In this document: positions 1 through 12,437 of the stretch, piece by piece
How the letters are laid out: the number at the start of each line of letters is the position of its first letter
Position numbering within the stretch: position 1 is the first letter of the stretch
Source: Sipunculus nudus
Taxonomy: Eukaryota > Annelida > Sipuncula > Golfingiida > Sipunculidae
NCBI GenBank assembly: GCA_026874595.1
Contig: CM049310.1
Span: forward strand, 5,702,001 to 5,766,000
Length of the DNA: 64,000 bases
Direction: 5' to 3'
Program-made: the position numbers and the translations under genes
Notes under the pieces: model-generated
What the model saw: only the letters and a program-made list of their open reading frames with translations
Database searches by the model: none
What the model was told of the DNA's origin: nothing

Positions 1-2056
1 GTGGATGATAATTCTGTTTGATAGTTGTATAATGGTGGTGAATGATAATTCTGTTTGATAGTTGTATAATGGTGGTGAATGATAATTCTGTTTGATAGTT
101 GTATAATGGTGGTGAATGATAATTCTCTTTGATAGTTGGTTAATGGTGGTGAATGATAATTCTCTTTGATAGTTGGTTAATGGTGGTGAATGATAATTCT
201 GTTTGATAGTTGGTTAATGGTGGTGGATGATAATTCTGTTTGATAGTTGTATAATGGTGGTGGATGATAATTCTGTTTGATAGTTGTATAATGGTGGTGA
301 ATGATAATTCTCTTTGATAGTTGTATGATGGTGGTGAATGATAATTCTGTTTGATAGTTGGTTAATGGTGGTGAATGATAATTCTGTTTGATAGTTGGTT
401 AATGGTGGTGAATGATAATTCTGTTTGATAGTTGGTTAATGGTGGTGGATGATAATTCTGTTTGATAGTTGGTTAATGGTGGTGGATGATAATTCTGTTT
501 GATAGTTGTATAATGGTGGTGGATGATAATTCTGTTTGATAGTTGTATAATGGTGGTGGATGATAATTCTGTTTGATAGTTGTTTAATCGTGGTGGATGA
601 CAATTCTGTTTGATAGTTGGTTAATGGTGGTGGATGACAATTCTGTTTGATAGTTGGTTAATGGTGAAGGATGACAATTCTGTTTGATAGTTGTATAATG
701 GTGTTGAATGACAATTCTGTTTGATAGTTGTATAATGGTGGTGAATGATAATTCTGTTTGATAGTTGTATAATGGTGGTGGATGATAATTCTAATTGATA
801 GTTGGTTAATGGTGGTGGATGATAATTTTGTTTGATAGTTGTACAATGGTGGTGGATGATAATTATGTTTGATAGTTGTATAATGGTGGTGAATGATAAT
901 TCTGTTTGATAGTTGTATGATGGTGGTGAATGATAATTCTGTTTGATAGTTGTATAATGGTGGTGGATGATAATTCTAATTGATAGTTGGTTAATGGTGG
1001 TGGATGATAATTTTGTTTGATAGTTGTACAATGGTGGTGGATGATAATTTTGTTTGATAGTTGTACAATGGTGGTGAATGATTATTCTGTTTGATAGTTG
1101 TATGATGGTGGTGAATGATAATTCTGTTTGATAGTTGGTTAATGGTGGTGAATGATAATTCTGTTTGATAGTTGGTTAATGGTGGTGAATGATAATTCTG
1201 TTTGATAGTTGGTTAATGGTGGTGGATGATAATTCTAATTGATAGTTGGTTAATGGTGGTGGATGATAATTCTGTTTGATAGTTGTATAATGGTGGTGGA
1301 TGATAATTCTGTTTGATAGTTGTATAATGGTGGTGAATGATAATTCTGTTTGATAGTTGGTTAATGGTGGTGGATGATAATTCTGTTTGATAGTTGGTTA
1401 ATGGTGGTGGATGATAATTCTGTTTGATAGTTGTATAATGGTGGTGGATGATAATTCTGTTTGATAGTTGTATAATGGTGGTGAATGCTAATTCTGTTTG
1501 ATAGTTGTATAATGGTGGTGGATGATAATTCTAATTGATAGTTGGTTAATGGTGGTGGATGATAATTTTGTTTGATAGTTGTACAATGGTGGTGGATGAT
1601 AATTCTGTTTGATAGTTGTATAATGGTGGTGAATGATAATTCTGTTTGATAGTTGTATGATGGTGGTGAATGATAATTCTGTTTGATAGTTGTATAATGG
1701 TGGTGGATGATAATTCTAATTGATAGTTGGTTAATGGTGGTGGATGATAATTTTGTTTGATAGTTGTACAATGGTGGTGGATGATAATTCTGTTTGATAG
1801 TTGGTTAATGGTGGTGAATGATAATTCTGTTTGATAGTTGGTTAATGGTGGTGAATGATAATTCTGTTTGATAGTTGGTTAATGGTGGTGAATGATAATT
1901 CTGTTTGATAGTTGGTTAATGGTGGTGGATGATAATTCTGTTTGATAGTTGGTTAATGGTGGTGGATGATAATTCTGTTTGATAGTTGTATTATGGTGGT
2001 GGATGATAATTTTGTTTGATAGTTGTATAATGGTGGTGGATGATAATTCTGTTTGA
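1..2056. repeat. 37-bp minisatellite array, about 55 copies
   Basis: Tandem units of 37 bp carry the core GATAATTCTGTTTGATAGTTG followed by TATAATGG or GTTAATGG and a GTGRAT junction. Variants include TAATTGATAG, TACAATGG and TATGATGG. The array runs from the window edge, so its true left end is unseen. Because 37 is not a multiple of 3, the reverse strand stays open for long stretches with a 37-residue period, which gives spurious ORFs. On the minus strand it lies directly downstream of the syntrophin-like exon and so is probably intronic. Right-hand units decay into the segment at 2057-2329. Confidence 0.97.
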
Positions 2057-2329
2057 TCCTTACCTGCTTAATCTTGTTTAACACTTGAGGATAATAATTC
2101 TGTTTGATATTGTATTATGAAGGGAGGAGAAATCTATTTGATCCTTACTTGCTTGATCCTTGTATTACAGTGAGAGATGATGATATTTCTGTTTGATTCT
2201 TTTATTACAGTGATGGATAATAATTTTGGTTGATCGTTGTATGACAATGAAGGATGAGAAATCTATGTGATCCTTACCTGTTTAAACCTTGTATTACAAT
2301 AGATGATGATAAATCTGTTTGATCCCTAC
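2057..2329 (-). repeat. Decayed minisatellite copies with splice-donor-like motifs
   Basis: Degenerate units alternate GATCCTTACCTGCTT-type segments with ATAATTCTGTTTGAT-type segments. Read on the minus strand, they contain CAG|GTAAGG at 2064/2063, CAA|GTAAGG at 2149/2148 and CAG|GTAAGG at 2278/2277. These resemble the exon's own donor, CAG|GTAGGG at 2330/2329. The flanking GGATCAAGCAG of the exon end is also partly copied. The minisatellite may therefore have grown out of the exon-intron junction by unequal duplication. That origin is inferred; the motifs are visible. Confidence 0.75.
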
Positions 2330-2600
2330 CTGCTTGATCCTTAAAGATCCTGGAGATAAGTACAGGCAGGTTATGTTCCGCTCCTCCTTTCACACTCAGC
2401 CCGAGGCCTCCCAGCTTCTCTCTCTCCACCCGTACCTCCCGTTCCTTATTGAGGCGGGTGTTGTCGAGGGTAACACCTTGGCCCGGGGTGACACACACCA
2501 GCTCCTCCCTCTGCATCACAAGACAGTCCTCTCTCACCACCACCTTCATGAGCTGGGGCGAGGTGTTCCCATCACTCACGTGTAAGAACCCCTCCTTCAT
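2330..2600 (-). CDS. SNTG-like: Gamma-syntrophin-like exon: split PH domain start and beginning of PDZ
   Basis: Internal coding exon of 271 bp (90 codons plus one base) on the minus strand. It is bounded by an acceptor TTATTACACAG at 2601-2611 and a donor CAG|GTAGGG after 2330, ending in phase 1. Residues about 1-50 (KEGFLHVSDGN to LVCVTPG) match the first half of the split PH domain of syntrophins. Residues about 55-90 begin the PDZ domain: REVRVEREKLGGLGLSVKGG, then AEHNLPVLISRI. The peptide-binding loop reads GLGL. The stretch GLSVKGGAEHNLPV is very close to the conserved block of vertebrate gamma-syntrophins, which points to gamma rather than alpha/beta syntrophin. Syntrophins are membrane-associated adaptors that link dystrophin-family complexes to channels and signalling proteins. 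The first codon is ATG, but the acceptor immediately before it and the missing N-terminus argue for an upstream exon. The rest of the PDZ, the remaining PH segments and the unique C-terminal domain must lie beyond position 1. The exon is clearly GC-richer than its surroundings. Confidence 0.85.
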
Positions 2601-2829
2601 CTGTGTAATAAATAAATACTTTTTACTGTCACATTTATTCCTAGTGTTAGGAATACAGGGCAACTGGTCTAACTAACAGGTGGTCTTATTAGACAGGTCA
2701 GTTATAAACAATGTCAATGTTTTTGGTTAACTCCAGGGTGGTATTAAAAGATGAGTGGTCTTTCAGACAGGTTTCACTGCAATTTTTTCTAATGCTTGAT
2801 AAAACAAGAGCACGGAGAACCTGCATAAT

Positions 2830-3290
2830 ACACCCATCACGTGGTGATCTCTGTCCTCATCAAATATGCATGAATTTTCATGAGAAGCTAATTCAGGTGA
2901 GAAACTCTATTGGTTATAATGTATAATGAGTTTCATGAAAATCCATAGGATTTTTGGTGACCAAGGTGCCTCCAAGGAGCAGTGACCTCTGACCTCATTA
3001 AATATGAATGGATTTTGCTGGAAATCAAACTTAGGTGAGATATCTTATTGATTAATGTTTCTGATGAGTTTTATCAAAATCCTCCATATTCTTCTTAAGT
3101 TATTGCGACGACACAACAAAGTAGCCTAGTGACCTGTGACCCGTTTTAAATATGCCTGGATGTTGCCCATAATCTAACTTGGGCGAGATAATCTGTTGGT
3201 TAGAAGTTATGGTGAGTTTCGTGAAATCCAAAGCCCCGGTAAGTTATCGCTGTGACACTAAAAGTTAACGGACAGCAGATGATGGGTAGA
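2830..3290. repeat. Three degenerate core units of about 145 bp
   Basis: The phrase GTGACCTCTGACC...TTAAATATG...GGATTTTGC recurs at about 2840, 2982 and 3129, giving 142- and 147-bp spacing. Each is followed by AATCTAACTTGGGYGAGATA and GGTGAGTTTCATGAAAATCC. The last unit runs into AACGGACAGCAGATGATGGG, the GGAC-type tail of the Helentron-like elements further right. This is probably an old decayed fragment of such an element; no clean terminus is visible. Confidence 0.6.
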
Positions 3291-4424
3291 CCACAAAAGT
3301 CACAGAAGATTATCAAGTGATTATTTCATTTACCTTCTACATAATGTGACAGTAAAATAAGTGCATGCACACTCTTCCATTTCGCCCTATTTTAAAACAA
3401 ACATAATTAACACCTATTTAAATGAAGTATATTAACCTTTCTGGTCCATTTTTTCAAAAGATAAAATGACTTCTTTGACTTTTAATGTTTTATTGCGACA
3501 GTCTGAGATTCCACAATAACAGTTAAAGATATCTATCTTGCATAGCACTGTCATCAGCATCATAAATAGTATAAAGCAAGGAAGTGGCCACAGAGATGTT
3601 CACAAGAAATGGATATCAAACACATATTCACATAAAGCCAAAAGCCTACATCAAACCTGTCATCTGAATGATATGAGGGTTTAATTAGCTAAAACCAGAC
3701 AATATTTTAGTATATTCCAGTAACATTATCCAGAAATCCCAAGACGGGCTGCCTCTGCCACCTCAGAAAATCCCTCCTTGGGGTCATATGCTGTGAATGG
3801 GCCATTACCTGAAATTCCTCAACTTCTCTCTCTGATAGGAATTAAAGTATTTATACACTAAGCTGGGTCTAATGACTAATTCTTTTGAAGTGGCCAGTGC
3901 TGCCATCATCACAGGAAAGCACACTTTATTAATGGGTCCTCTCAGAACATATTATTCATAGTACCACTGTACAGCTAAGCAGGTCTCTTTGAAACCAGTA
4001 TCACGTGAAAACATACATTCACTAGGCCAGCTCTAGAACATTCATCTAAACAACACCTGCTGTGATTATCATCCATTCAGTCTTGAAAGTACTACATATT
4101 AATCATCCCCTATGGCAGACATACTTGTTTTTGTTGTTAGTTTTACTAGCAGTAAACCCCTACTTCTAAATGAGTTACTTCCAACATCTTGGTTAAAATT
4201 GGTCCTTTTCAAAGATGGTGACACACAAACTTTTATTGAAATGTTTGTGGAGAAAGAATCAGTGGGGATTGGGCAAGGCCATGAAAAATCAATTCAAAGG
4301 TACTCAGAGGAGTCTTAAAGGAATAATCAATCTTTAGAGGGTATGGTTGTGATTGGACCTGTACCAGCTGAGAAGAAGTTAGAATAACATTTTTGGGTGA
4401 CCACCCTTCTCTGTGAATTAAAGT
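3291..4424. other. No gene recognised; probable intron
   Basis: AT-rich sequence with no open frame that looks coding and no tandem structure. The 68-codon plus-strand frame at 4112-4318 has no recognisable motif and is probably chance. Confidence 0.5.
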
Positions 4425-7400
4425 AGGACCATTTATTATAATGATAATCATTGTCACTGTTATCATTTCATGATTCCTCTTATATTTTATCCAGACATAT
4501 ACCACCATATAACCCTATTCAGTTGACCCTGGCCTATTTTTCAAATTCAAAGCCCTAAAAAGTTTTATTATAATGATCATCATCGTCACTGTTATTATTT
4601 CATGATTCCTCTGATAATTTACCCAGACATTTACCATCATATAACCCTATTCAGTTGACCTTGGCTTATTTTTCAAATTAAAAGCCCTAAAAAGTTTTAT
4701 TATAATGATCATCATCGTCACTGTAATTATTTTATGATTTCTCTGATATTTTACCCAGACATTTACCATCATATAACCCTATTCAGTTGACCCTGGTCTA
4801 TTTTTCAAATTCAAAGCCCTAAAAAGTTTTATTATAATGATCATCATCGTCACTGTTATTATTTCATGATTCCTCTTATATTTTATCCAGACATTTACCA
4901 TCATATAACCCTATTCAGTTGACCCTGGCCTATTTTTCAAAGTCAAAGCCCTAAAAAGTTTTATTATAATGATCATCATCGTCACTGTTATTATTTCATG
5001 ATTCCTCTTATATTTTATCCAGACATATACCATCATATAACCCTATTCAGTTGACCCTGGCCTATTTTTCAAATTCAAAGCCCTAAAAAGTTTTATTATA
5101 ATGATCATCATCGTCACTGTTATTATTTCATGATTCCTCTTATATTTTATCCAGACATATACCACCATATAACCCTATTCAGTTGACCCTGGTCTATTTT
5201 TCAAATTCAAAGCCCTAAAAAGTTTTATTATAATGATCATCATCGTCACTGTTATTATTTCATGATTCCTCTGATATTTTATCCAGACATATACCATCAT
5301 ATAACCCTATTCAGTTGACCCTGGCCTATTTTTCAAAGTCAAAGCCCTAAAAAGTTTTATTATAATGATCATCATCGTCACTGTTATTATTTCATGATTC
5401 CTCTTATATTTTATCCAGACATATACCACCATATAACCCTATTCAGTTGACCCTGGTCTATTTTTCAAATTCAAAGCCCTAAAAAGTTTTATTATAATGA
5501 TCATCATCGTCACTGTTATTATTTCATGATTCCTCTTATGTTATATCCAGACATATACCACCATATAACCCTATTCAGTTGACCCTGGCCTATTTTTCAA
5601 ATTCAAAGCCCTAAAAAGTTTTATTATAATGATCATCATCGTCACTGTTATTATTTCATGATTCCTCTTATATTTTACCCAGACATATACCACCATATAA
5701 CCCTATTCAGTTGACCCTGGTCTATTTTTCAAAGTCAAAGCCCTAAAAAGTTTTATTATAATGATCATCATCGTCACTGTGATTATTTCATGATTCCTCT
5801 TATATTTTATCCAGACTTATACCATCATATAACCCTATTCAGTTGACCCTGGCCTATTTTTCAAATTCAAAGCCCTAAAAAGTTTTATTATAATGATCAT
5901 CATCGTCACTGTTATTATTTCATGATTCCTCTTATATTTTATCCAGACATATACCACCATATAACCCTATTCAGTTGACCCTGGCCTATTTTTCAAATTC
6001 AAAGCCCTAAAAAGTTTTATTATAATGATCATCATCGTCACTGTTATTATTTCATGATTCCTCTTATATTTTACCCAGACATATACCACCATATAACCCT
6101 ATTCAGTTGACCCTGGTCTATTTTTCAAATTCAAAGCCCTAAAAAGTTTTATTATAATGATCATCATCGTCACTGTTATTATTTCATGATTCCTCTTATG
6201 TTTTATCCAGACATATACCACCATATAACCCTATTCAGTTGACCCTGGCCTATTTTTCAAAGTCAAAGCCCTAAAAAGTTTTATTATAATGATCATCATC
6301 GTCACTGTTATTATTTCATGATTCCTCTTACATTTTATCCAGACATATACCATCATATAACCCTATTCAGTTGACCCTGGCCTATTTTTCAAAGTCAAAG
6401 CCCTAAAATGTTTTATTATAATGATCATCATCGTCACTGTTATTATTTCATGATTCCTCTTATATTTTACCCAGACATTTACCATCATATAACCCTATTC
6501 AGTTGACCCTGGCCTATTTTTCAAAGTCAAAGCCCTAAAAAGTTTTATTATAATAATCATCATCGTCACTGTTATTATTTCATGATTCCTCTTATATTTT
6601 ACCCAGACATTTACCATCATATAACCCTATTCAGTTGACCCTGGCCTATTTTTCAAAGTCAAAGCCCTAAAAAGTTTTATTATAATGATCATCATCGTCA
6701 CTGTTATTATTTCATGATTCCTCTTATATTTTATCCAGACATATACCACCATATAACCCTATTCAGTTGACCCTGGCCTATTTTTCAAAGTCAAAGCCCT
6801 AAAAAGTTTTATTATAATGATCATCATCATCACTGTTATTATTTCATGATTCCTCTTATATTTTATCCAGACATATACCATCATATAACCCTATTCAGTT
6901 GACCCTGGCCTATTTTTCAAAGTCAAAGCCCTTAAAAGTTTTATTATAATAATCATCATCGTCACTGTTATTATTTCATGATTCCTCTTATATTTTACCC
7001 AGACATTTACCATCATATAACCCTATTCAGTTGACCCTGGCCTATTTTTCAAAGTCAAAGCCCTAAAAAGTTTTATTATAATGATCATCATCGTCACTGT
7101 TATTATTTCATGATTCCTCTTATATTTTATCCAGACATATACCACCATATAACCCTATTCAGTTGACCCTGGCCTATTTTTCAAAGTCAAAGCCCTAAAA
7201 AGTTTTATTATAATGATCATCATCATCACTGTTATTATTTCATGATTCCTCTTATATTTTATCCAGACATATACCATCATATAACCCTATTCAGTTGACC
7301 CTGGTCTATTTTTCAAAGTCAAAGCCCTAAAAAGTTTTATTATAATGATCATCATCGTCACTGTTATTATTTCATGATTCCTCTTATATTTTATCCAGAC

Positions 7401-8788
7401 ATATACCACCATATAACCCTATTCAGTTGACCCTGGCCTATTTTTCAAAGTCAAAGCCCTAAAAAGTTTTATTATAATGATCATCATCGTCACTGTTATT
7501 ATTTCATGATTCCTCTTATATTTTATCCAGACATTTACCATCATATAACCCTATTCAGTTGACCCTGGCCTATTTTTCAAAGTCAAAGCCCTAAAAAGTT
7601 TTATTATAATGATCATCATTGTCACTGTTATTATTTCATGATTCCTCTTATATTTTATCCAGACATATACCATCATATAACCCTATTCAGTTGACCCTGG
7701 CCTATTTTTCAAAGTCAAAGCCCTAAAAAGTTTTATTATAATGATCATCATCGTCACTGTTATTATTTCATGATTCCTCTTATATTTTATCCAGACATAT
7801 ACCACCATATAACCCTATTCAGTTGACCCTGGCCTATTTTTCAAAGTCAAAGCCCTAAAAAGTTTTATTATAATGATCATCATCATCACTGTTATTATTT
7901 CATGATTCCTCTTATATTTTATCCAGACATATACCATCATATAACCCTATTCAGTTGACCCTGGTCTATTTTTCAAAGTCAAAGCCCTAAAAAGTTTTAT
8001 TATAATGATCATCATCGTCACTGTTATTATTTCATGATTCCTCTTATATTTTATCCAGACATATACCACCATATAACCCTATTCAGTTGACCCTGGCCTA
8101 TTTTTCAAAGTCAAAGCCCTAAAAAGTTTTATTATAATGATCATCATCGTCACTGTTATTATTTCATGATTCCTCTTATATTTTATCCAGACATTTACCA
8201 TCATATAACCCTATTCAGTTGACCCTGGCCTATTTTTCAAAGTCAAAGCCCTAAAAAGTTTTATTATAATGATCATCATCGTCACTGTTATTATTTCATG
8301 ATTCCTCTTATATTTTATCCAGACATATACCATCATATAACCCTATTCAGTTGACCCTGGCCTATTTTTCAAAGTCAAAGCCCTAAAAAGTTTTATTATA
8401 ATGATCATCATCGTCACTGTTATTATTTCATGATTCCTCTTATATTTTATCCAGACATATACCATCATATAACCCTATTCAGTTGACCCTGGCCTATTTT
8501 TTAAATTCAAAGCCCTAAAAAGTTTTATTATAATGATCATTATCGTCACTGTTATTATTTCATGATTCCTCTTATATTTTATCCAGACATATACCACCAT
8601 ATAACCCTATTCAGTTGACCCTGGCCTATTTTTTAAATTCAAAGCCCTAAAAAGTTTTATTATAATGATCATCATCGTCACTGTTATTATTTCATGATTC
8701 CTCTTATATTTTATCCAGACATATACCACCATATAACCCTATTCAGTTGACCCTGACCTATTTTTCAAAGTCAAAGTCCTAAAAAGTG
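4425..8788. repeat. 132-bp satellite array, about 33 copies
   Basis: The marker AGTTTTATTATAATGATCAT recurs at 4561, 4693, 5221, 5881, 6541, 7201, 7861 and 8521, all separated by multiples of 132 bp. Each unit also carries CATCGTCACTGTTATTATT, a CATGATTCCTC block, CCATATAACCCTATTCAG and AAGCCCTAAAA. The first unit (from 4425) and the last (ending at AAAGTCCTAAAAAGT, 8788) are the most diverged, as expected at array edges. Central units differ by only a few bases. Although 132 is a multiple of 3, no frame stays open across units, so the array is not coding. Confidence 0.98.
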
Positions 8789-9650
8789 TCAATTCTGAAA
8801 AAGAAGATAAATTTCAACATTTTCTCATATGTGATTATAGAACAAATGAAAAACTGTGACATACCCTGGTATCTTGCCTTTTTAAATATTGCATTTTAGT
8901 ATGTTGAATTGATGAGTAATTTATGATGTGCTATGGTCCAAAATTGCTAATCGTTTGAGTTCTGTATTTACATTTACCACATTAAACTTACAATTTAAAT
9001 TTCAAAATCAGTTCAATGAGCAAATCAAGAATAAATCATTCTCAAAGCCATGACCTCTCTGTATCCCGGCTAACAGCCCTTCCAGGACCACCAGAACTAC
9101 TGTAATGTAAGTAATGATTAAACCGTACACTTAACGGCTCCCAGCACTCCGTATCATCAATATTGAATCCAATTACAGGTTTTTGGTTGTTACTCCCCGT
9201 CTCCTTGACTATCATTTAGCTAACCATCCACATTAATCATCTAATTAGAGACAAGTAGCACCCTGTGAACCCAGGCTTAAAATGTGGTTTGTTACCTGAA
9301 ATTTGTGGTAACATAATCATGGAAGAAATTACTATGGCAATTAACTTGAGATATTCCAGTTATAACATTCCTAGACAAGACATTTCAGTATGTCTTAGAA
9401 ATGTTTGTTTTCCCATTTGACCTTTATGCAAAAGTCAATTTAGTTATCCCATTTTGTAATCCATGCAATGTCCAAACTGAACTCAGATGGGTAAATTAAC
9501 AGTAATGACTGTTTTAAAAGAAAGTGAAAATACTGAGGAAAAAGAGTGTGAATGGATGGCCATATACAGCTTGTTGGTCCTTTCTTCTGAGTGTTCTGTG
9601 AATATAGTGATATACCGTATCATTCATTCATCAATTCATTGATTTATTCA
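8789..9650. other. No gene recognised; TAAT-rich patch at 9100-9260
   Basis: AT-rich spacer between the satellite and the microsatellite. At 9100-9260 there is a more complex, GC-balanced patch with AATGATTAAACC and CATTAATCATCTAATTAG, which are homeodomain-type TAAT cores. It could be cis-regulatory, but nothing in the sequence proves that. Confidence 0.35.
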
Positions 9651-9814
9651 TTCAGTCTCTCTGTGTCTCTTTCTCTTTCTCGCTCTCTCTCTTAACATTT
9701 TTTTCCATTTTTGCCCCTCTCTTTCTGTTGTTTTTCATTTTCTGTCTCTCTTTATTCCTTCTCACCTCTCTCTCTCTTTCTCTCTCTCTCTCTTGCTCTC
9801 TCTCTCTCTTTCTT

Positions 9815-9856
<42 letters not shown>

Positions 9857-9911
9857 GCATTCTCTCTCTTTCTCTCTTATTCTATTTGTTTCTGTTTCTT
9901 ACTTTCTCAGC

Positions 9912-9973
<62 letters not shown>

Positions 9974-10015
9974 ACTCTCTCTCTCTCTCTCTTTCTCTCA
10001 CACACACACTCACAT
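9651..10015. repeat. CT-rich microsatellite ending in a short CA run
   Basis: A pyrimidine-rich tract with long CTCTCT runs (an uninterrupted one at about 9914-9970) ends in CACACACACTCACA. The strong strand asymmetry creates several Ser/Leu-only open frames that are not genes. Long polypyrimidine tracts like this can form triplex DNA and are prone to slippage. Confidence 0.97.
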
Positions 10016-12437
10016 TCACATCAAAATTTTATTAATCTGTCTCTTGCACAGGCAAATCAAAATTACATTTTAAAAACCACAAGAGATAAAATCATGTAAC
10101 AAATCTTTTCTGATATATATGAGAATCAATGTTTAAGTATTACATTTTTTTTTCGCTTTAGCATGTGTGCTATGCCTGAATGAGTGAATTAATCACAGGC
10201 ACATGCAATACAATCACAGCTAATTCCTCTTGCTTTCCTGGATCAATCCTTTTTGTAGCCCAGAAAAACTGCGGACAAACAAAATATAGGAAACCTGCGT
10301 GACCCTCAACGCATCTACATGTCAAGACAGACCTAGATATCCCATAATTCTGTCTGCTGTCAGAGTGATCTAATAATTCTGTCATGCAGGCTGAAGCTCC
10401 CGGTAAGAAAAGTAAATCATGACAGGGTTAACCGTGGCTGGTATAATACCGTGAACCAATTCCAAATGGGAGGATATGTTGCAGGGAGCCAATAATAAAT
10501 AATTTGTAGACTTGAGTTCATGATGTTGTTAAGCGCAGCCCGAGGTCGAGATGGCATGAGCTGGAACCAGATGACTGCTCAAAGAATCATGGGTAATTGC
10601 ACAATATTATCAGCTCACTTCAAAAGCCACGTATACTAGTTTTTGAAGCATGGTCCATAAATCTCTGTTATACATAAAGGCCAAACCTGAGAAGGAACTG
10701 AAGGAATTTTTAAGCAATGTTATACTTAACAGAAATATAGCCAAAATATCTTGAAAAGCTTTTACTCAAAAAGAAACAATAACATTCAACAGCATATATC
10801 TTTTTAACTTTAGTGTCCATTCAAGCTGAAATCTGGTATTGATGACCTTAACAACATTTTTAAGTAATGATTTTCATATCATTGATTTTATCCAATCACA
10901 GCAGTTACCATTAGCCAATTTGTATCACGCAGGTATTTCTGTATTCCATTTATTATAGCTGCCCATTTGTTCACCATCTCTGGATTGAAATGCATATTTT
11001 AGGCAAGAATATATATACTCAAGAAATCCAATAACAAGAGGCATTAAGGGCCAGTAGTATCAACAACTGTAGTGAGTGTGGAAACTGGACTATACAATGC
11101 AAATCAAGGGGACTGAAGTCAGAAGGTTAACAAAAACCAGGTCAGAATTAGAAAATATTTAAACATATATAATAATATATCAAGACCAATAAGAGTATAT
11201 GTTAACTTCCATTGTCACTATTGTAATATGACAATCTGATATCATCTCAACCTTATTTTAAAATTTAAAGCCTTAAAATGATTGCATGACCTGTACAAAT
11301 TAAGCACCAAATGTAATTAATAAATTAACTGTATATGTTTTGCTTAGAATAATGCTTTTCTCCATACTGGGCTTTCATATTTATTGAGACAAAATCTCAA
11401 GTTTCTCCAATGACTTGAACTATAATTGAATTCAATGTCATCAGAAAAGACAGTGTTTTCTGAAATGATACGTCAAATAATTCGCTTGAAGTTGAAATAT
11501 TAGGAGTTTTGTTACATTATATTAAAGACAATTTCTTTCTCAGTAAATACAAGTCAATTAACAATCAAAAACCTCTTTGTTTGCAAAATAAAGGGAAAAG
11601 CCAACAGGCAATGCATGCAGTGGAACAGTTGATGGCAGCTGGACTCAGACAGGGCAAAGCAGTAAACCATCTACATTGTGATCAATAGCAGACCGACTCG
11701 CAATCGGTAAAATCTCCTATCAGCAGTCGTTGGAGCTGGGGGCTTATAACAGTAAAGTGAAGCATGGTCCTTTTACCAGTCACCGATCCATCTTCCTGCC
11801 GAGATATTTGATCCGCAAAATCCGAAATCTGCATTTTATAGACTGCTTAATGTGTGACATGCCTGCTGCACACGGACACCTTCAGGACCGCAATGATTTT
11901 AGCGCCGGAAACAGATCATGTGACCCCAGCTAATGGTTTTGAGACAAACAACTTGGTCTTACCTTGATACACCTTTGCTGAGGCTTTTCAAAATTGCAAA
12001 TAATAGAAGATAATCACATAGCATAAATACGAACTGAGTATCAGAAAATTTACAACACTGGGGAAAATACAGTGTTTAGCTAACTGTATTTCAGTATATA
12101 TACTGTACTTCAGTTTATAGAAATGATGGCTGTTATGATATATTTTCTTATGATACACATATCACAATATTTCCTTCACAATACAATATACAATATGGTG
12201 ATACAACTAGAGTTATAAAGCTTAGACTCAATACCAATGCTCCCTCTTGTTTATAAAGTTTAGAAATCTTTATCAAAATAATTATCTCCAAACCATAAAT
12301 AACATTTATTTGAAAAACAATAATCCAATCAGAAACCATTTAATTAATTTCTGCCCAATGACTTTCCACCTTGCATAACTTATATGTACACTTCTTTTAC
12401 ACAGTGGTCTCATCATATTCCTTCTACACTCCATTTA
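10016..12437. other. No gene recognised
   Basis: Mostly AT-rich, low-information sequence. Two GC-balanced islands stand out by eye. One is at 10390-10620 and includes AGAATCATGGGTAATTGCAC. The other is at 11620-11940, where a 67-codon plus frame lacks recognisable motifs. Either could be a conserved non-coding element. Confidence 0.4.

Noticed and set aside
621-1771. Long minus-strand ORFs of 136 codons rich in H, I, N, Q and T
   Set aside because: They are reverse readings of the 37-bp minisatellite; the 37-residue period follows from three 37-bp units and there is no start context or domain.
9711-10099. Plus-strand ORFs of 80-123 codons made of Ser and Leu
   Set aside because: Products of the CT microsatellite in different frames.
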